From JAAXHF01 sp965242605 (GTDB lineage: Bacteria > Desulfobacterota > Binatia > Bin18), in the NCBI GenBank assembly GCA_965242605.1, contig CBDESS010000001.1, positions 1,860,001-1,924,000 of the forward strand: a DNA stretch of 64,000 bases. The letters run 5' to 3'. Under the pieces are notes generated by a model. It worked only from the letters and a program-made list of their open reading frames with translations, made no database searches and was not told the origin of the DNA. Below, in pieces: positions 63,062 through 64,000 of the stretch (the stretch's first letter is position 1; each line of letters starts with the position of its first letter). The position numbers were made by a program, and so were the translations under genes.

Positions 63062-64000
63062 ATGAAGAAGCTGAGCGGTGCGCAAATCGTGATTGAAAGT
63101 CTGCTGGCCGAGGGCGTTGATACCATCTTCGGGTATCCTGGCGGCGCGATTCTGCCGACCTATGACGCCCTCGTCCAGAACCCCCGCCTGCGTCATGTGC
63201 TGGTCCGCCATGAACAGGGCGCGGCGCACATGGCCGAGGGCTATGCGCGGGTATCCGGGCGGCCCGGCGTTGTCCTGGTCACGTCTGGTCCGGGGGCGAC
63301 TAATACAGTCACCGGTATTGCCGACGCCTACATGGATTCAACCCCTCTGGTCGTTCTCTCGGGTCAGGTGGCACGCGCCATGCTGGGCAACGACGCGTTT
63401 CAAGAGGCCGATGTCACCGGCATTACCCGGCCATGCACCAAACACAACTACCTCGTCCGCGATGTCAAAGACATCGCCCGGGTGATAAAAGAAGCCTTTT
63501 ATATTGCCGGCACAGGCCGGCCCGGGCCGGTGCTGGTTGATTTGCCCAAGGATGTGCAGGCCGACGAAGCGCCGTTTGTATATCCCGACCGGGTCGATAT
63601 CCGGGGTTATAAGCCAACGCTGAAGGGGAACGAGCGTCAGATCGAAAAGGCGCTGGAAGCGATTGAGGGGGCTGAGCGCCCGCTCTTTTATGTAGGTGGC
63701 GGGGTACAGTGGTCCGGGGCCGCGGCGGAACTTGCCGAGCTTGTGCATGGCCTCACAATCCCGGTCACTCCAACGGTCATGGCTCTGGGCACAATCCCGA
63801 CCGACGATCCGCTCCACCTCGGTATGCTCGGCATGCACGGCGGCTACTGGACCAATATGGCCGTGTATCACTGTGATGTGCTGATCGCCGTCGGTGCCCG
63901 CTTTGACGACCGGGTGACGGGTCGGGTTGCGGACTTTGCGCCCAACGCCAAGACGATCATCCATATTGATATTGACCCGTCGTCGATCAGCAAAAACATC
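63062..64000 (+). CDS. ilvB: Acetolactate synthase large subunit (3' truncated by window edge)
   Basis: First enzyme of branched-chain amino-acid synthesis, ThDP- and FAD-dependent. The frame is open for 313 codons to the window end. GYPGGAILPTYDAL, then Glu51 in VRHEQGAAHMAEGYAR (the catalytic Glu of ThDP enzymes), VTSGPGATNTVTGIADAYMD, GRPGPVLVDLPKDVQ and GARFDDRVTG are diagnostic. ATG 63062 has GGAG seven bases upstream. It is divergent from the lrp-like gene; the 162-base gap 62900-63061 is AT-rich with a TATGAT (63021-63026) that could be a -10, but no good -35. Confidence 0.94.
   Translation, partial: MKKLSGAQIVIESLLAEGVDTIFGYPGGAILPTYDALVQNPRLRHVLVRHEQGAAHMAEGYARVSGRPGVVLVTSGPGATNTVTGIADAYMDSTPLVVLSGQVARAMLGNDAFQEADVTGITRPCTKHNYLVRDVKDIARVIKEAFYIAGTGRPGPVLVDLPKDVQADEAPFVYPDRVDIRGYKPTLKGNERQIEKALEAIEGAERPLFYVGGGVQWSGAAAELAELVHGLTIPVTPTVMALGTIPTDDPLHLGMLGMHGGYWTNMAVYHCDVLIAVGARFDDRVTGRVADFAPNAKTIIHIDIDPSSISKNI

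Overview
The window is a chromosomal core region of an uncultured-looking, moderately GC-rich Gram-negative bacterium. Lipopolysaccharide-export permeases (LptF/LptG), an outer-membrane beta-barrel protein ending in Phe and a SPOR-domain protein support a diderm envelope. The gene order (tig-clpP-clpX-lon; four tRNAs-tuf-tRNA-Trp-secE-nusG-rplKAJL-rpoBC; rpsL-rpsG; S10-spc-alpha) fits a Proteobacteria/Desulfobacterota-like or 'Tectomicrobia/Binatota'-like lineage. That placement is inference only; there is no rRNA here to settle it.

Layout. 1-5317: trigger factor (5' cut by the window edge), ClpP, ClpX and Lon. 5429-6477: tRNA-Val, tRNA-Asp, rplM and rpsI. 6488-9574: lptG and lptF on the minus strand, divergent from rlmB, whose start codon overlaps that of lptF. 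9810-25289: a tRNA-Thr/Tyr/Gly/Thr cluster, tuf copy 1, tRNA-Trp, secE, nusG (3' end frameshifted), L11-L1-L10-L12, rpoB, rpoC, rpsL, rpsG and a second, apparently identical tuf. fusA is absent from its usual place. 25351-40075: the S10/spc/alpha ribosomal protein cluster with secY and map, lacking rplX, adk and infA at their normal positions.

The most unusual locus is at the end of the alpha operon. Between rpsD and rplQ a 582-codon ORF joins a lower-GC PD-(D/E)XK (Mrr-like) nuclease domain in frame to a complete-length RNA polymerase alpha subunit. The rpoA ATG appears as ACG, with a Shine-Dalgarno sequence still in front of it. Either this is a nuclease-alpha fusion, or a one-base error in a C run hides a stop codon between two genes.

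40246-46259: a SPOR protein, then trpD-trpC-trpF-trpB-trpA and an enoyl-CoA hydratase. 46306-50823: a CopD-like membrane protein, NuoF and NuoG without NuoE or membrane subunits, and an exonuclease III-family nuclease. 50843-55792 is accessory in character: a twice-frameshifted LLM-class flavin oxidoreductase; a GrdB/PrdB-like selenoprotein with an in-frame UGA (a Sec-x-x-Cys motif) followed by a compact SECIS-like hairpin; a beta-barrel protein; and a TcmP/Gp37-Gp68 (three-Cys-motif) pair of unknown function. 55834-62899: glutaredoxin, gltD, gltB and an Lrp/AsnC regulator (frameshifted near its start). 63062-64000: the 5' part of an acetolactate synthase large subunit.

Several genes (nusG, the LLM oxidoreductase twice, lrp) carry single-base frameshifts, mostly in or beside short homopolymers. 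Some may be sequencing errors, and this matters when judging the alpha fusion.
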